Assembly: GCA_015058875.1 (NCBI GenBank)
Contig: SVBN01000005.1
Location: 1-64,000, forward strand
Reading direction: 5' to 3'
Length of the DNA stretch: 64,000 bases
Source: Erysipelotrichaceae bacterium
GTDB lineage: Bacteria; Bacillota_I; Bacilli_A; Erysipelotrichales; Erysipelotrichaceae
A program made the position numbers and the translations under genes. The notes below the pieces were generated by a model. That model was not told the DNA's origin and searched no databases. It saw only the letters and a list, made by a program, of their open reading frames with translations. Within the stretch, counting starts at the first letter, position 1. Every line of letters starts with the position of its first letter. This document shows, one piece after another, positions 9,395-21,949 of the stretch.

Positions 9395-9679
9395 TTAAGC
9401 CTTGGGATAAACAGAAACCTGTTTCTTGTCTCTGCCCAGACGCTCGTACTTCACAACACCGTCAGCCAGTGCGAATAAAGTATCATCTCCGCCCTTGGAT
9501 ACATTCTTACCGGGATAGATTCTTGTGCCTCTCTGACGGTAAATAATGGATCCTGCTGTGCAGAACTGTCCGTCTGCAACCTTGGCACCGAGTCTGCGGC
9601 CAGCGGAATCACGGCCGTTCTTGGTGGAAGATACACCCTTCTTGGATGCGAAGAACTGAATATCAAGCGTGAATTTCAT
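9395..9679 (-). CDS. rpmA: 50S ribosomal protein L27 with cleavable N-terminal extension
   Basis: L27 lies near the peptidyl transferase centre. The 94 residues have the conserved core ([31 protein letters not shown]). The N-terminus is [10 protein letters not shown] followed by ASKKG. In Firmicutes this prefix is known to be cut after the two Phe residues by the Cys protease Prp, exposing the functional Ala-Ser-Lys-Lys end. The prp gene sits immediately upstream, supporting that processing here. Confidence 0.97.
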   Translation of the reverse strand: MKFTLDIQFFASKKGVSSTKNGRDSAGRRLGAKVADGQFCTAGSIIYRQRGTRIYPGKNVSKGGDDTLFALADGVVKYERLGRDKKQVSVYPKA

Positions 9680-9683
9680 GGGA

Positions 9684-9995
9684 TTACACCTCCGTTTTTT
9701 TAATCTGTATAAATTGTTCTGCGATTTCCCGGATTGTCTCCAGCTGAATCATTCCCGTTTCCAGAACCGTCTGGGTCTTCTCGGAATCGTCTTCAGTTGT
9801 GATGGTGATCCGGTTGTTTTCAACCGTGCATTCCGCATCGCACTGCAGTTCGTACAATGCATTGCATAAGCCGGTCGATACTGCACTTACTGCCGCACAA
9901 ATCAGATCTTTTCCCGATTCGGCCGAACCGCTGTGGCCGCTGAGTTCAATCCTGCGGATTTTCCCTCCGTGCGTGCAAGTGCGGACTTTGATCAT
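9684..9995 (-). CDS. prp: Ribosomal-processing cysteine protease Prp
   Basis: Prp (YsxB family) removes the N-terminal extension of L27. The 103-residue product has the family size and its two catalytic residues: His21 in [13 protein letters not shown] and Cys33 in ICAAVSAVS. It lies between rplU and rpmA with gaps of 1 and 4 bases, the standard Firmicutes order, so protease and substrate are made from one message. Confidence 0.95.
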   Translation of the reverse strand: MIKVRTCTHGGKIRRIELSGHSGSAESGKDLICAAVSAVSTGLCNALYELQCDAECTVENNRITITTEDDSEKTQTVLETGMIQLETIREIAEQFIQIKKTEV

Positions 9996-9996
9996 C

Positions 9997-10308
9997 TTAA
10001 GCCTCGATGGAAACGACTGTCAGCTTTGTATACGGCTGACGATGACCCTGCTTGCGGCGTGTGGAACCCTTCTTGGACTTGTACTTGAAGATGATGATCT
10101 TCTTGTCCTTGCCCTGCTTTTCAACCTTGCAGGTAACCTTCGCACCGTCTACATACGGTGTTCCGATCTTTGTTGCTGTGCCGGATACGAAGTTGACTTT
10201 GTCAAATACAACTTCATCCCCCGGATTGACATCCAGCTTTTCTACGAAGATGGACATTCCCTCTTCTACTTTCAGCTGTTTTCCGCCTGTTTCGATAACT
10301 GCGTACAT
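9997..10308 (-). CDS. rplU: 50S ribosomal protein L21
   Basis: L21 is an early-assembly 50S protein that binds 23S rRNA. The 103 residues begin [14 protein letters not shown] and end with [20 protein letters not shown], both diagnostic. AGGAGGTGCAAAA precedes the start. It is the first gene of the rplU-prp-rpmA transcription unit. Confidence 0.97.
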   Translation of the reverse strand: MYAVIETGGKQLKVEEGMSIFVEKLDVNPGDEVVFDKVNFVSGTATKIGTPYVDGAKVTCKVEKQGKDKKIIIFKYKSKKGSTRRKQGHRQPYTKLTVVSIEA

Positions 10309-10413
10309 TTTTGCACCTCCTGTCAGATTATCATAAGACGCGCCATGAAGGAGACTTTCGTGCTTAAATCCTTTTCTGAGCGGTTACAGACCTCTGTTAA
10401 GAGGGCTGATAAC
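10309..10413 (-). ncRNA. Probable L21 leader (5' UTR of rplU)
   Basis: About 105 transcribed but untranslated bases lie between a strong promoter and rplU. They contain the stem-loop CCTCT-TAAC-AGAGG and a second possible pairing of AAAGGA with TCCTT near the ribosome binding site. Firmicutes L21 messages carry a structured autoregulatory leader; I assign this one by position and stems, without a covariance-model match. Confidence 0.5.
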
Positions 10414-10419
10414 ATATAG

Positions 10420-10448
10420 ATATTAGCAGAAGACGTGTGCACCGTCAA
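10420..10448 (-). promoter_or_regulatory. Promoter of rplU-prp-rpmA
   Basis: TTGACG, 17 bases, TAATAT on the minus strand, a near-consensus sigma-A promoter about 110 bases upstream of the rplU start. Confidence 0.85.
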
Positions 10449-10500
10449 CAGATTTTTCACTTTCCGGACGGACAGAAACGGTACGCCTGTTTCCGCCGGA

Positions 10501-12240
10501 TCAGCCTTCTTTTTCGGACAGTTCCATCCATCTGAGCTCTGCTTCTTCCAGGGCGTTTCTTGTCTCCTCCAGCAGATCTCCGGTCTCGCGGATCTTTTCA
10601 AAATCCGTGAGCTCATTCAGCAGATTCTCAAGATTTCCAATCTTTTCCTCCAGCTCCGGCATCTGCTCTTCCAGCGCCGCCAGTTCTTTCTTTTCCATAT
10701 AAGTCAGACGTCCGGAAGCCTTTTTTGCCTGCACGGGCGCCGGGGCATGTTCCGTTCTGTTTTCCGTCTTCTTTTCCTTGTTCTCCAGGTAATCGGAATA
10801 CGTCTCCTGAACCACTCTGATTGTACCGTCTTCAAATACAAGCAGCCGGTCGGCGATCTTATCGAGGAAGTACCGGTCATGTGAGACCGTGAGCACAGCT
10901 CCTTTGAAATCGTCCAGATAGTTTTCCAGGATCGTCAGTGTTTCCGTATCCAGATCATTGGTCGGCTCATCCAGCACGAGGATGTTCGGCGCCCTCATCA
11001 GGATTGAGCAGAGATAAAGTCTCCGCTTTTCTCCGCCGGAACATTTGGAAATCGGTTTATACTGTTCATCTTTGAAAAAGAGAAAACGCTCCAGCATCTG
11101 GCTCGCTGTGATCGGATCGCCTTCCGCGGTATATACGATTTCCCCGAAGTCTTTCAGATAATCGATCACCCGCCTGTCTTTTTCGAACACTTCATTCTGC
11201 TGGGCAAAATAACCGATCCGCACGGTATCGCCGATCCTGACGCTGCCGGTATCCGGCGCCAGCTGTCCTGTCAGAATCTTCAGCAATGTGCTTTTGCCGC
11301 AGCCGTTGGGGCCGATGATGCCGACCCTGTCCATTCTCGCCACGTTGTAGCTGAAGCCCTGGAAGAGCTGTTTCCCGCCGTATGATTTTGAAATGCCGGA
11401 AGCTTCGATCGTCACGCCGCCGAGACGGGTATTCGCCGACTTCAGTTCCAGCGTATTCCTTTCCTGAGGCGCTTCCATCGCCGCGATCTGTTCAAAGCGC
11501 TGAATCCTGCCCTTCTGCTTGGTCGATCGGGCAGGCGCTCCCGCCCGGATCCACTCGATCTCGGTGCGCAGGAAATTCCGGCGTTTCTGTTCTGCGGCCA
11601 GAGCCTGCTGATACCGGACTTCACGCTGTTCCAGATAATCGGCGTAGTTTCCGTCATATGTATACAGACGGCCTTTATCTATCTCCACGATATGGTTTGT
11701 GATGCGGGAAAGGAAATATCTGTCATGGGTAACCAGCACAACCGCTTTTGATACTCTCTGCAGATACCGTTCCAGCCAGACGATCATATCCTGATCCAGA
11801 TGGTTGGTCGGTTCATCCAGCAGATACAGATCCGCTTTGCGGATCAGGGAGATCGCCAGCGCGACTCTTTTTTTCTGTCCGCCAGAAAGAACATCGATCA
11901 TCTCTTCATGATCGGTGATGCCGAGCTTATTCAGAATGGATCGGATCTGATATACTTCCGTATCATCCGACACGTATGAGCGCACCGTATCATAAACCGT
12001 CCTTCCGGGCGGAAATTCCATTGACTGCGGGCAGTAGGATATTTTGTATTTCTTCAGGAACACCGCCTGACCTTCATCGGGCTTTTCGATTCCTGCCATG
12101 ATCCTGAGAAGCGTGGACTTTCCGGCGCCGTTCAAACCTACCACGCCCCACTTGTCCTTCTCGTTCACAACAAAATTCACATGATCGAGGATCGGTTCCG
12201 TTACATATCTGAAGCTGACATTTTCCAGGGAAAGAATCAT
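10501..12240 (-). CDS. ABC-F family ATPase, Uup/YfmR-like
   Basis: A soluble protein of 579 residues with two ABC ATPase cassettes and no membrane segment. Walker A motifs are GLNGAGKST (about 36-44) and GPNGCGKST (about 315), with signature sequences LSGGQKKR and CSGGEKRR and two LLDEPTNHLD/VLDEPTNDLD Walker B boxes. The linker EWIRAGAPARSTKQKGRIQRFE and the C-terminal coiled coil (MEKKELAALEEQMPELEEKI) are typical of the Uup/YfmR branch, which acts on the ribosome. Sequence alone does not indicate antibiotic resistance. It has its own promoter. Confidence 0.9.
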   Translation of the reverse strand: MILSLENVSFRYVTEPILDHVNFVVNEKDKWGVVGLNGAGKSTLLRIMAGIEKPDEGQAVFLKKYKISYCPQSMEFPPGRTVYDTVRSYVSDDTEVYQIRSILNKLGITDHEEMIDVLSGGQKKRVALAISLIRKADLYLLDEPTNHLDQDMIVWLERYLQRVSKAVVLVTHDRYFLSRITNHIVEIDKGRLYTYDGNYADYLEQREVRYQQALAAEQKRRNFLRTEIEWIRAGAPARSTKQKGRIQRFEQIAAMEAPQERNTLELKSANTRLGGVTIEASGISKSYGGKQLFQGFSYNVARMDRVGIIGPNGCGKSTLLKILTGQLAPDTGSVRIGDTVRIGYFAQQNEVFEKDRRVIDYLKDFGEIVYTAEGDPITASQMLERFLFFKDEQYKPISKCSGGEKRRLYLCSILMRAPNILVLDEPTNDLDTETLTILENYLDDFKGAVLTVSHDRYFLDKIADRLLVFEDGTIRVVQETYSDYLENKEKKTENRTEHAPAPVQAKKASGRLTYMEKKELAALEEQMPELEEKIGNLENLLNELTDFEKIRETGDLLEETRNALEEAELRWMELSEKEG

Positions 12241-12263
12241 CTGACATCTCCGTTCACCTGATT

Positions 12264-12292
12264 ATTGTATACGATTCCCGCGTATTTCTGAA
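12264..12292 (-). promoter_or_regulatory. Probable promoter of the ABC-F gene
   Basis: TTCAGA, 17 bases, TACAAT on the minus strand, ending about 24 bases before the ABC-F start codon. The short leader leaves no room for an attenuator of the kind seen at antibiotic-inducible ABC-F genes. Confidence 0.55.
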
Positions 12293-12406
12293 AAGAACCT
12301 TTTCACACTCCGCCTGTTATCAGTAAAAGCCGGGATCCCCGGTGTTTTCAGCCGCGGTATTCATCCGCACGCACAGTCCTCATACGAACGATCTCCGGAA
12401 ATGCAC

Positions 12407-12432
12407 AAAAAAGAGGACGCTCAGGTCCTCCG
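12407..12432 (-). terminator. Terminator of the pyr operon
   Basis: GAGGAC-CTGAGC-GTCCTC followed by TTTTTT, about 20 bases after the pyrE stop. Confidence 0.85.
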
Positions 12433-12451
12433 TAAATATCGTATGTATTGA

Positions 12452-13113
12452 TTATTCCGTCGCACCGTACTGCGCGTAATATGCGTCAATGCGGGCTTTC
12501 AGATCAGCATCCAGCATGCCCTTTTCTTCGAGGATCTCAACGACCTCCGGCATGGAGACGATTGCGGCTGTTTCGAATCCGTATGTTTCCGCGACTTCCT
12601 TCAGGGCCGTCTTTGTGCCCTTGCCCTTTTCATGGCGGTCCAGGGAAACCATCAGGCCGACGATCTCGACATTGGCCTGTCCGCGGACGATCGGAACTGT
12701 TTCTTCCATGGACTTGCCGGAAGTCGTGACATCTTCAATCATGACAACCCGGTCGCCGTCATTCAGCTTCGATCCGAGCAGAATTCCCGTCTCGCCGTGG
12801 TCCTTCGCTTCCTTGCGGTTTGTGCAATAGCGTACTTCTTTCCCGTAAAGCTCATAGATTGCCATCGCTGTGGCGACGGAAAGCGGAATGCCCTTGTAGG
12901 CAGGTCCGAACAGGACGTCGAAATCCAGTCCGAAGCGGTCATGGATTGCCTTTGCATAATAGCAGGCAAGATCATGGAGCTGTCTGCCGGTCACATATGC
13001 GCCGGCGTTCATGAAGAACGGTGATTTTCTTCCGGACTTCAGTGTGAAGTCGCCGAACTTCAGTGCCTGGCAGTCCAGCATGAATTCGGTAAATTCCTTT
13101 TTGTATTCCTGCA

Positions 13114-13114
<1 letters not shown>
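12452..13114 (-). CDS. pyrE: Orotate phosphoribosyltransferase
   Basis: PyrE joins orotate to PRPP to give OMP, the fifth step of UMP synthesis. The 220 residues carry the PRPP-binding motif VVMIEDVTTSGKS and the N-terminal orotate-site segment FTLKSGRKSPFFMNAG. KGIPL and YCTNRKEAKDHGE form the dimer-interface catalytic loop region. Its start touches the pyrF stop by one base, and a terminator follows, making it the last cistron of the operon. Confidence 0.96.
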
Positions 13115-15447
<2,333 letters not shown>

Positions 15448-15451
<4 letters not shown>

Positions 15452-18400
15452 CGTTCGGCCTCCATCTCGTTCATGGATACCATTGCGAAGCTTCTGCTTT
15501 CGAGCACCTTCAGCAGCGCATCGGCTGTATCCAGGCTGGTCATGCAGGAGATATTGTTTTCCGCTGACACGCGGCGGATCAGGAATCCGTCCTCACGCTT
15601 GGAGCGGCTCGCGGCGTCCATTGTATTGACGACGAAGCTGACCTTGCCCTTCTGGATCACATCCAGAACGGATTCGTTTTCGCTTTCTTCGCTGATCTTT
15701 GCGGTATGGTGCACGAACAGTCCGTTTTCCTCGAGGAACTGTGCGGTGCCTTCCGTCGCATACAGGCCGTATCCGATCGCATAGAACCGCTTCGCAAGAT
15801 CCAGGGCAGCCTGCTTGTCGTCGCGGGCAATCGTGAAGAGCACATTGCCGTACTGCGGAATCCGTACGCCGCTTCCGAGCAGCGCCTTGTACAGAGCTTT
15901 TTCCAGACTTGTATCGGCGCCGAGCGCTTCACCGGTTGACTTCATTTCCGGGCCGAGCACCGTATCGACGCTACGCAGCTTCGCAAAGGAGAATACCGGC
16001 GCCTTGACATAGACGCGTCCGCGCTGGTCCTGATGATAACCGGGCGTATATCCCTGTTCCGGAATGCTTTCGCCGAGGATCGCCTTGGTGGCAACCTGGC
16101 ACATCGGAACGCCGGTGATCTTGGAGAGGAACGGCACCGTTCTGGAAGATCTCGGGTTGACTTCCAGGACATATACCTTGTTGTTTCTGTCCACAATGAA
16201 CTGGATGTTGTAGAGTCCGATGAAATGGAATCCCTTTCCGATCCGCAGACCGTAATCGATGATGGTGTTCTTCACCTCTTCGGACACCGTCTGGGTCGGA
16301 TAGACGGAAATGGAGTCGCCGGAGTGGATGCCGGCGCGCTCGATATGTTCCATGACGCCCGGGATATATACATTCTCGCCGTCCGCAATCGCATCGATCT
16401 CCAGCTCCTTGCCGAGCACATAGCGGTCGATCAGGATCGGGGAATCATGGCTGATTTCCTTGACGGCAGTCGACATGTAAACCTTCAGTTCTTCTTCGTT
16501 ATGAACGATTTCCATCGCTCTTCCGCCGAGCACATAGCTCGGTCTGACCAGTACCGGATAACCGATCCGTCCGGCAATTTCCAGCGCCTTTTCGACGGTC
16601 ACCGCCGTATCGCCTTCCGGCTGCGGGATGCCGAGTCTGTCCAGCATGGTTTCAAATTCATGACGGTCTTCGGCCGCGTTGATATTCTCCAGCGTTGTGC
16701 CGAGGATCTTTACGCCGTGCTTCACCAGGCTGTCCGCCAGGTTGATCGCGGTCTGTCCGCCGAACTGGACAATCACGCCGAGCGGCTGTTCCAGATCGAC
16801 GATATGCATGACGTCTTCCGTCGTCAGCGGTTCAAAATACAGCTTGTCGGAAATCGAGAAGTCCGTGGATACGGTTTCCGGATTGTTGTTGATGATGATG
16901 GCTTCATAGCCTTCCTCGTGCAGGGTCTGCACGCAGTGCACGGTCGCATAATCGAATTCCACGCCCTGGCCGATGCGGATCGGACCGGAGCCGAGAACGA
17001 TGATCTTCTTTTTATCGCTCGGAACGGATTCGTTTTCCTGCTCATAGGCGGAATAGAGATACGGCGTTTCGCTCGGATATTCCCCGGCGCATGTGTCGAC
17101 CATCTTGTAGACCGGCGTGATGCCGTTCTGCTTTCTCAGATCATACAGATCCGCTTCCTTCATCTTCCACTGGCGGCTGATCCAGGCGTCGGAGAAGCCT
17201 GTCTTTTTCGCGGTGCGCAGCACGTCCACATCTCCGGGATGTTCCTTTACCAGCGTTTCAATTTCCAGAATCTTATAGAGACGGTCGAAATAGAAGCGGT
17301 CGATGTTGGTGATCTTCTGCATTTCGTCCGCGTCATAGCCTCTTCTCAGCCATTCCGCAAGGGCGAAGAAGCGTTCGTCATCCCTGCCCTTGATCTTGCT
17401 GAAGAGTTCTTCCTTCGAAGCTTCGGTGAGCTCCTTCCGCTCAATGTGGTCCACCTTGGTCTCCAGGGAACGGACGGATTTCAGGAAGGATTCCTCAAAG
17501 GTTCTGCCGATGGACATGACCTCGCCGGTCGCCTTCATCTGGGTGCCGAGCTGTCTGTCCGCATTCGGGAACTTATCGAACGGCATGCGCGGGAACTTGG
17601 TGACGATATAGTCGACCGAAGGTTCGAAGCATGCATAGGTTGTCTTCGTGACCGGATTCAGGATTTCATCCAGCGTCAGGCCGACCGCGAGCTTGGCGGA
17701 CACGCGGGCAATCGGATAGCCGGTTGCCTTGGAGGCCAGCGCCGAGGAACGGGAGACACGCGGATTGACTTCGATGACATAGTATTTGAAGCTCTTCGGA
17801 TCCAGAGCGAGCTGAACATTGCAGCCGCCGCAGATCCGCAGGGCGCGGATGATCTTGTGGGCAACCGATGACAGCATATGGTTTTCATAGTCCGTCAGCG
17901 TCTGAACCGGAGCCACGACGATCGAGTCGCCGGTATGGATGCCGACCGGGTCGACATTTTCCATGCTGCAGATCGTGATCGCATTGTCCTTCGCATCGCG
18001 CATGACTTCATATTCGATTTCCTTGTATCCGGCAATCGACTGTTCGATCAGGCACTGATGCACCGGGGACATCTTCAGACCGGTATCGGTAATATGACGG
18101 AGTTCCTCCTCATTGTGGGCGAATCCGCCGCCGGTGCCGCCCAATGTATAGGCAGGTCTGACAACCAGCGGATATCCCTGTCTGTCGCCGAAGGCGACCG
18201 CTTCCTCAATGGAATGAACGATCACACTCTCGGGAATCGGTTCATGGATTTCCTGCATCAGGGAACGGAACATCTCGCGGTCTTCCGCCTGGTTGATCGC
18301 ATTCAGATCCGTGCCGAGAACTTCGACGCCGAATTCATCCAGAATGCCGTCCTCATGCAGATCGACAACCAGATTCAGTCCGGTCTGTCCGCCCAGCGAT

Positions 18401-18663
18401 CCGAGAATCGCATCCGGGCGCTCCTTGAAGATCACGCGCTTGGCGGATTCCAGCGTCAGCGGTTCGATATAAACCCGGTCGGCAATTGCCGTATCGGTCA
18501 TGATCGTGGCCGGGTTGGAATTGATCAGAACAACTTCGTAGCCTTCTTCACGCAGGGAGGCGCACGCCTGGCTGCCGGCATAGTCGAACTCGGCCGCCTG
18601 GCCGATGACGATCGGGCCGGAGCCGATTACCATGATTTTATGAATATCCGTACGTCTGGGCAT
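15448..18663 (-). CDS. carB: Carbamoyl-phosphate synthase large subunit
   Basis: CarB makes carbamoyl phosphate from bicarbonate, ammonia and two ATP. The 1,071 residues contain the two homologous halves: [20 protein letters not shown] near residue 15 and [19 protein letters not shown] near 560, each followed by an ATP-grasp domain ([29 protein letters not shown]). A C-terminal MGS-like domain follows. Nothing in the synthetase looks damaged, which matters because its glutaminase partner CarA does. It is one base downstream of carA. Confidence 0.97.
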
Positions 18664-18664
18664 C

Positions 18665-19711
18665 TTATTCTTCCCCCTTCATTGCACATTCAAAGTTATC
18701 GAAGAAGCAGCTGTCCGGTTCAAATTCAATGCCGGAGCATTTTCTCTGCCCGTCGCGGAAGCCTTCCACGCTTCCGTCATTCAGCGAGCGGTATGTGACG
18801 CTCAGCCCTGCCTTTTCAGCAGACTGTGCATCCGGGGCATAATCATGATTCTGACGGGTAATCTGCACGCTGCCGTCGGAAAGATCGACAACCGCCTGGT
18901 TGGGACCGTGGTGGCCGTGCTTCAGGGCATTCAGCGTGCATCCGCAGGCAAGCGCCAGCACTTCACCGCCGAGTCCGTATCCGAATACCGGAACCTGTCC
19001 GATCAGCTGCCGGACGGTTTCCGTTTCTTCCTTCAGTCCTTCCGGATTGCCCGGACCGCCGGAAAGCAGAACGCCTTCGGGATGATAGCCCAGGATTGTT
19101 TCCGCGGAAGTATTGTGCGGGACAATGATCAGATCATAATCGCGCTCGGCGCACTCTCTCAGCACGCTCAGCCGCACGCCGTAGTCCACCATGACAACCT
19201 TATGGCTTCTGCCCGGGATCGGGTAGATGGAACGGGTGGAAACGGTTCTGACCGGATGCTCTTCCGGTTCATATGCACGGATCTTCTCCAGCAGTGCGGG
19301 GACTTCTTCCTCCGTATTGCAGAAGCCGGCGCGCATTGTGCCGCTGTTTCTCAGACGGCGGACAATCGCGCGGGTATCCACGCCCTGGATGCCGGGAATG
19401 TCCATGCGCTTCATGTAGCTTTCCAGTGTTTCCTCACTGCGGAAATTGGAAGGCTTATCCGCGGCTGTTCTTACGACAAGTCCGAACAGCGACGGCTTCA
19501 GGCTCTCATTGTCTTCACGGTTGATGCCGTAGGCACCGATCAGAGGGTAAGTCATTACGACAATCTGCCCGCAGTGCACGCTGTCAGTGATAATCTCCTG
19601 ATAGCCTGTCATGCTGGTGTTGAAAATCAGACTTCCGATCCGGAAACGGTCTGATCCGAGGGCTTCTCCCGTATAGAAGGAGCCGTCTTCCAGTACAAGT
19701 ATTCGTTTCAT
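18665..19711 (-). CDS. carA: Carbamoyl-phosphate synthase small subunit with degenerate glutaminase site
   Basis: CarA normally hydrolyses glutamine and channels ammonia to CarB. This 348-residue copy has the complete N-terminal CarA domain ([34 protein letters not shown]) and a full-length class I amidotransferase fold. The nucleophile elbow, usually GICLGHQ, reads GYGLGGE, so the catalytic Cys is Gly and the Gln-binding His-Gln pair is Gly-Glu. The usual F-HPEASPGP reads [11 protein letters not shown], removing the catalytic His and Glu. The codons leave no ambiguity. Free ammonia or a partner may feed CarB. The start was moved to ATG at 19711, next to the pyrC stop, with GGGAG upstream. 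Confidence 0.93.
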   Translation of the reverse strand: MKRILVLEDGSFYTGEALGSDRFRIGSLIFNTSMTGYQEIITDSVHCGQIVVMTYPLIGAYGINREDNESLKPSLFGLVVRTAADKPSNFRSEETLESYMKRMDIPGIQGVDTRAIVRRLRNSGTMRAGFCNTEEEVPALLEKIRAYEPEEHPVRTVSTRSIYPIPGRSHKVVMVDYGVRLSVLRECAERDYDLIIVPHNTSAETILGYHPEGVLLSGGPGNPEGLKEETETVRQLIGQVPVFGYGLGGEVLALACGCTLNALKHGHHGPNQAVVDLSDGSVQITRQNHDYAPDAQSAEKAGLSVTYRSLNDGSVEGFRDGQRKCSGIEFEPDSCFFDNFECAMKGEE

Positions 19712-19712
19712 C

Positions 19713-20981
19713 CTATTCTCCCTTCCAGACTGTTCTGCCGTTTTTGATCGTTTCACGGACAGATGCGTATACCGTCCAGCCGTCAAACGGGGTATTTCTT
19801 CCTTTTGAAAGGAATGTGTTCTTATCAATCACCCGCTCGCTCTTCAGATCCGCAAGCACCAGGTCGGAATGATATCCGGCTTCGATTCTTCCGGTCTTTT
19901 CCAGACCGAAGCGCTGCGCCGGCTTCCATGACATCCAGTCCGCGAGCTGTGCAAGGGTCCAGCGTTTCTGCCTGCAGACAAATTCCGTATACAGCAGCGG
20001 GAAGCTGGTTTCCAGCGAGATGATTCCAAAGGCGGCGGACGCCATCGGCTGATCCTTGTCCTTCAGCGTATGCGGCGCATGGTCGTTCGCAATGAAGTCC
20101 AGCGTTCCGTCTTCCAGCGCTTCAATCAGCGCCATTCTGTCTTCATGGCTGCGCAGCGGCGGATTCATCTTCCAGTTGGGTCCCTTGACGTCCCTGTCTT
20201 CCAGCAGAAGATGGTGGGCCGTCACTTCCGCGCTGACATCCCATCCGGCAGCCTTTGCCTTCCGTATGCCTTCCACGCTTTCCTTTGCCGAAATATGGCA
20301 GCCGTGATAGCGGAGGCCGATTTCTCCGGCCATCTCCATATCGCGGATCAGCTGGGCGCTTTCGCATGCGGAAGGAATTCCGCCCCAGCCCATCATCCGG
20401 GCATATTCCGATTCATGTACGGAAGCTCCCGGCTTCCGGTAATTCATATCTTCGGTATGGCAGGAAAACAGCACATCTGCCTGCTTTGCTTCAAGCATTG
20501 CCTGGCGCATCACCTGCGCGTCCGCAACCCCGACGCCGTCATCAGAGAACCAGCGGATGCCGAGTTCCTTCATGCCGGCATAATCGGAAGGCTCCTGCCC
20601 TTTTTCATCCCTCGTGATCGTACCGAACGGATAAACCGTGACCACGGCGTCCCGTTCAATCAGATCCAGGTAGTTTTTCATCGCTGAAGGATCATTGGGA
20701 AACGGCTTGACGTTGGGCATCGCAAATACGGTTGTAAATCCGCCGTGCGCCGCCGCCCGGCTGCCGGTCGCAATCGTTTCCTTCTGTTCCTGACCCGGCT
20801 CTCTGAGATGCACATGCGTATCCACCAGCCCGGGCAGCACCGTCAGGCCTGTTCCGTCGACGATTTCGCATTCCGCATCGATATGATCCGCCACTTCCAG
20901 GATCTGTGATTCATCAAAGAGAACTTCCTTTTTCTGAACTTTTCCCCGGTAAAGCACTTCCGCATTTCTGATCAGTCTCAT
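19713..20981 (-). CDS. pyrC: Dihydroorotase
   Basis: PyrC cyclises carbamoyl aspartate to dihydroorotate. The 422-residue product is the class I, zinc-dependent amidohydrolase type. It has DTHVHLREPGQEQKETIATGSRAAAHGGFTTVFAMPN near residue 50, later metal-ligand histidines in FSCHTED and AEVTAHHLLLED, and the catalytic Asp in FIANDHAPHT. It sits between pyrB and carA with an 18-base gap on one side and one base on the other. Confidence 0.97.
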   Translation of the reverse strand: MRLIRNAEVLYRGKVQKKEVLFDESQILEVADHIDAECEIVDGTGLTVLPGLVDTHVHLREPGQEQKETIATGSRAAAHGGFTTVFAMPNVKPFPNDPSAMKNYLDLIERDAVVTVYPFGTITRDEKGQEPSDYAGMKELGIRWFSDDGVGVADAQVMRQAMLEAKQADVLFSCHTEDMNYRKPGASVHESEYARMMGWGGIPSACESAQLIRDMEMAGEIGLRYHGCHISAKESVEGIRKAKAAGWDVSAEVTAHHLLLEDRDVKGPNWKMNPPLRSHEDRMALIEALEDGTLDFIANDHAPHTLKDKDQPMASAAFGIISLETSFPLLYTEFVCRQKRWTLAQLADWMSWKPAQRFGLEKTGRIEAGYHSDLVLADLKSERVIDKNTFLSKGRNTPFDGWTVYASVRETIKNGRTVWKGE

Positions 20982-20999
20982 ATTCCTGCCTCAGAAATT

Positions 21000-21881
21000 T
21001 TAAAAGCCGAAGGCACGCTTGATCACAGCCTTGCGCACCAGTACGCCGTTTGCCATCTGCGGGAAGATTCTGCTCTTTTCAGCTTCCACAAGATCAGTGT
21101 CGATTTCCACGCCGCGGTTGACCGGTGCCGGATGCATGACGATCGCACTGTCCTTCATCCTTGCATAACGTTCTCTGGACAGGCCGTACCGGTTCAGATA
21201 ATCCCCGTCGCTGACCTCTTCCAGGGCAGCGCCGCGCTCTTTCTGGATTCTCAGCATCATGACGACATCCGCTTCCGGAATTGCTTCGTCAAAGTCAACG
21301 ACCTCAAAGCCCTCGCGCTCCCATTCCTTCGGTCCGGCAAAGCGGACGGTGGAGCCGAGCTTTTCCAGTGCTTCCTTATTGCTGGAAGCGACGCGGCTGT
21401 GGGCGATATCACCGCAGATCACGACGTTCAGTCCCTGCAGTGTTCCGAATTCCTTATACATCGTAAGCAGATCCAGCAGGCACTGGGTCGGGTGATCCCC
21501 TTTTCCGTCTCCGGCGTTCAGGATCGGCACATTGATGTTTTCCAGTTCCTTGTAATACTCATCCTGCGGATGGCGGATTACAAAGAGATCATAGCCAACC
21601 ATTTCCAGTGTTTTCAGCGTATCATACAGCGTTTCACCTTTGGTCACGGAGCTCTGGGATACGGCAATATCCGCCACTTTCATACCAAGCTGAAGCTGGG
21701 CGCTTTCAAATGAATAATGCGTTCTCGTCGATGCTTCAAAAAAAAGATTGGCCGCAAGTGCTTTCGACAAGGGAAGCTGCCAATCTTTGAATTCGTTATC
21801 GAATAATAAAGCATCATCGAGGATCTGTACAATATCCTTCGCGGTAAGATCACGCATGGACAATAAGGAATGTCTGTTCAT
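21000..21881 (-). CDS. pyrB: Aspartate carbamoyltransferase catalytic subunit
   Basis: PyrB condenses carbamoyl phosphate with aspartate, the committed step of pyrimidine synthesis. The 293 residues show the carbamoyl-phosphate loop FFEASTRTHYSFE, the SVTKGETLYDT loop, IRHPQ, GDGKGDHPTQCLLD and the aspartate-site MLRIQKER. No pyrI follows, so this is an unregulated trimer of the Bacillus type. It is the first cistron of the operon, with CGGAGG upstream of its ATG. Confidence 0.96.
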   Translation of the reverse strand: MNRHSLLSMRDLTAKDIVQILDDALLFDNEFKDWQLPLSKALAANLFFEASTRTHYSFESAQLQLGMKVADIAVSQSSVTKGETLYDTLKTLEMVGYDLFVIRHPQDEYYKELENINVPILNAGDGKGDHPTQCLLDLLTMYKEFGTLQGLNVVICGDIAHSRVASSNKEALEKLGSTVRFAGPKEWEREGFEVVDFDEAIPEADVVMMLRIQKERGAALEEVSDGDYLNRYGLSRERYARMKDSAIVMHPAPVNRGVEIDTDLVEAEKSRIFPQMANGVLVRKAVIKRAFGF

Positions 21882-21899
21882 ATAGTCCTCCGTCTTCTC

Positions 21900-21940
21900 A
21901 AAAAAAGGAAGAAAGCAGTTTCTGCTCAGATTCCTTTTTC
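21900..21940 (-). promoter_or_regulatory. Terminator-like hairpin in the pyr operon leader
   Basis: On the minus strand AAAAAGGAATC-TGAGCAG-AAA-CTGCTTTCTTCCTTTTTTT forms a strong stem-loop ending in seven T residues. It lies between the pyrB promoter and the pyrB ribosome binding site and so would stop transcription unless overcome. This is the layout of pyrimidine-operon attenuators. I see no clear anti-terminator or PyrR binding loop, so how it is relieved is unknown. Confidence 0.6.
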
Positions 21941-21949
21941 TCTGCTGTG

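Noticed and set aside
16033-17871. 612-residue plus-strand ORF opposite carB
   Set aside because: It lies wholly antisense to a full-length carB, has no family likeness and is an effect of codon bias.
21900-21940. Hairpin considered as the xerC terminator
   Set aside because: The pyr promoter lies between xerC and the hairpin, so it is transcribed as part of the pyr leader; it may do both jobs but leader control fits better.
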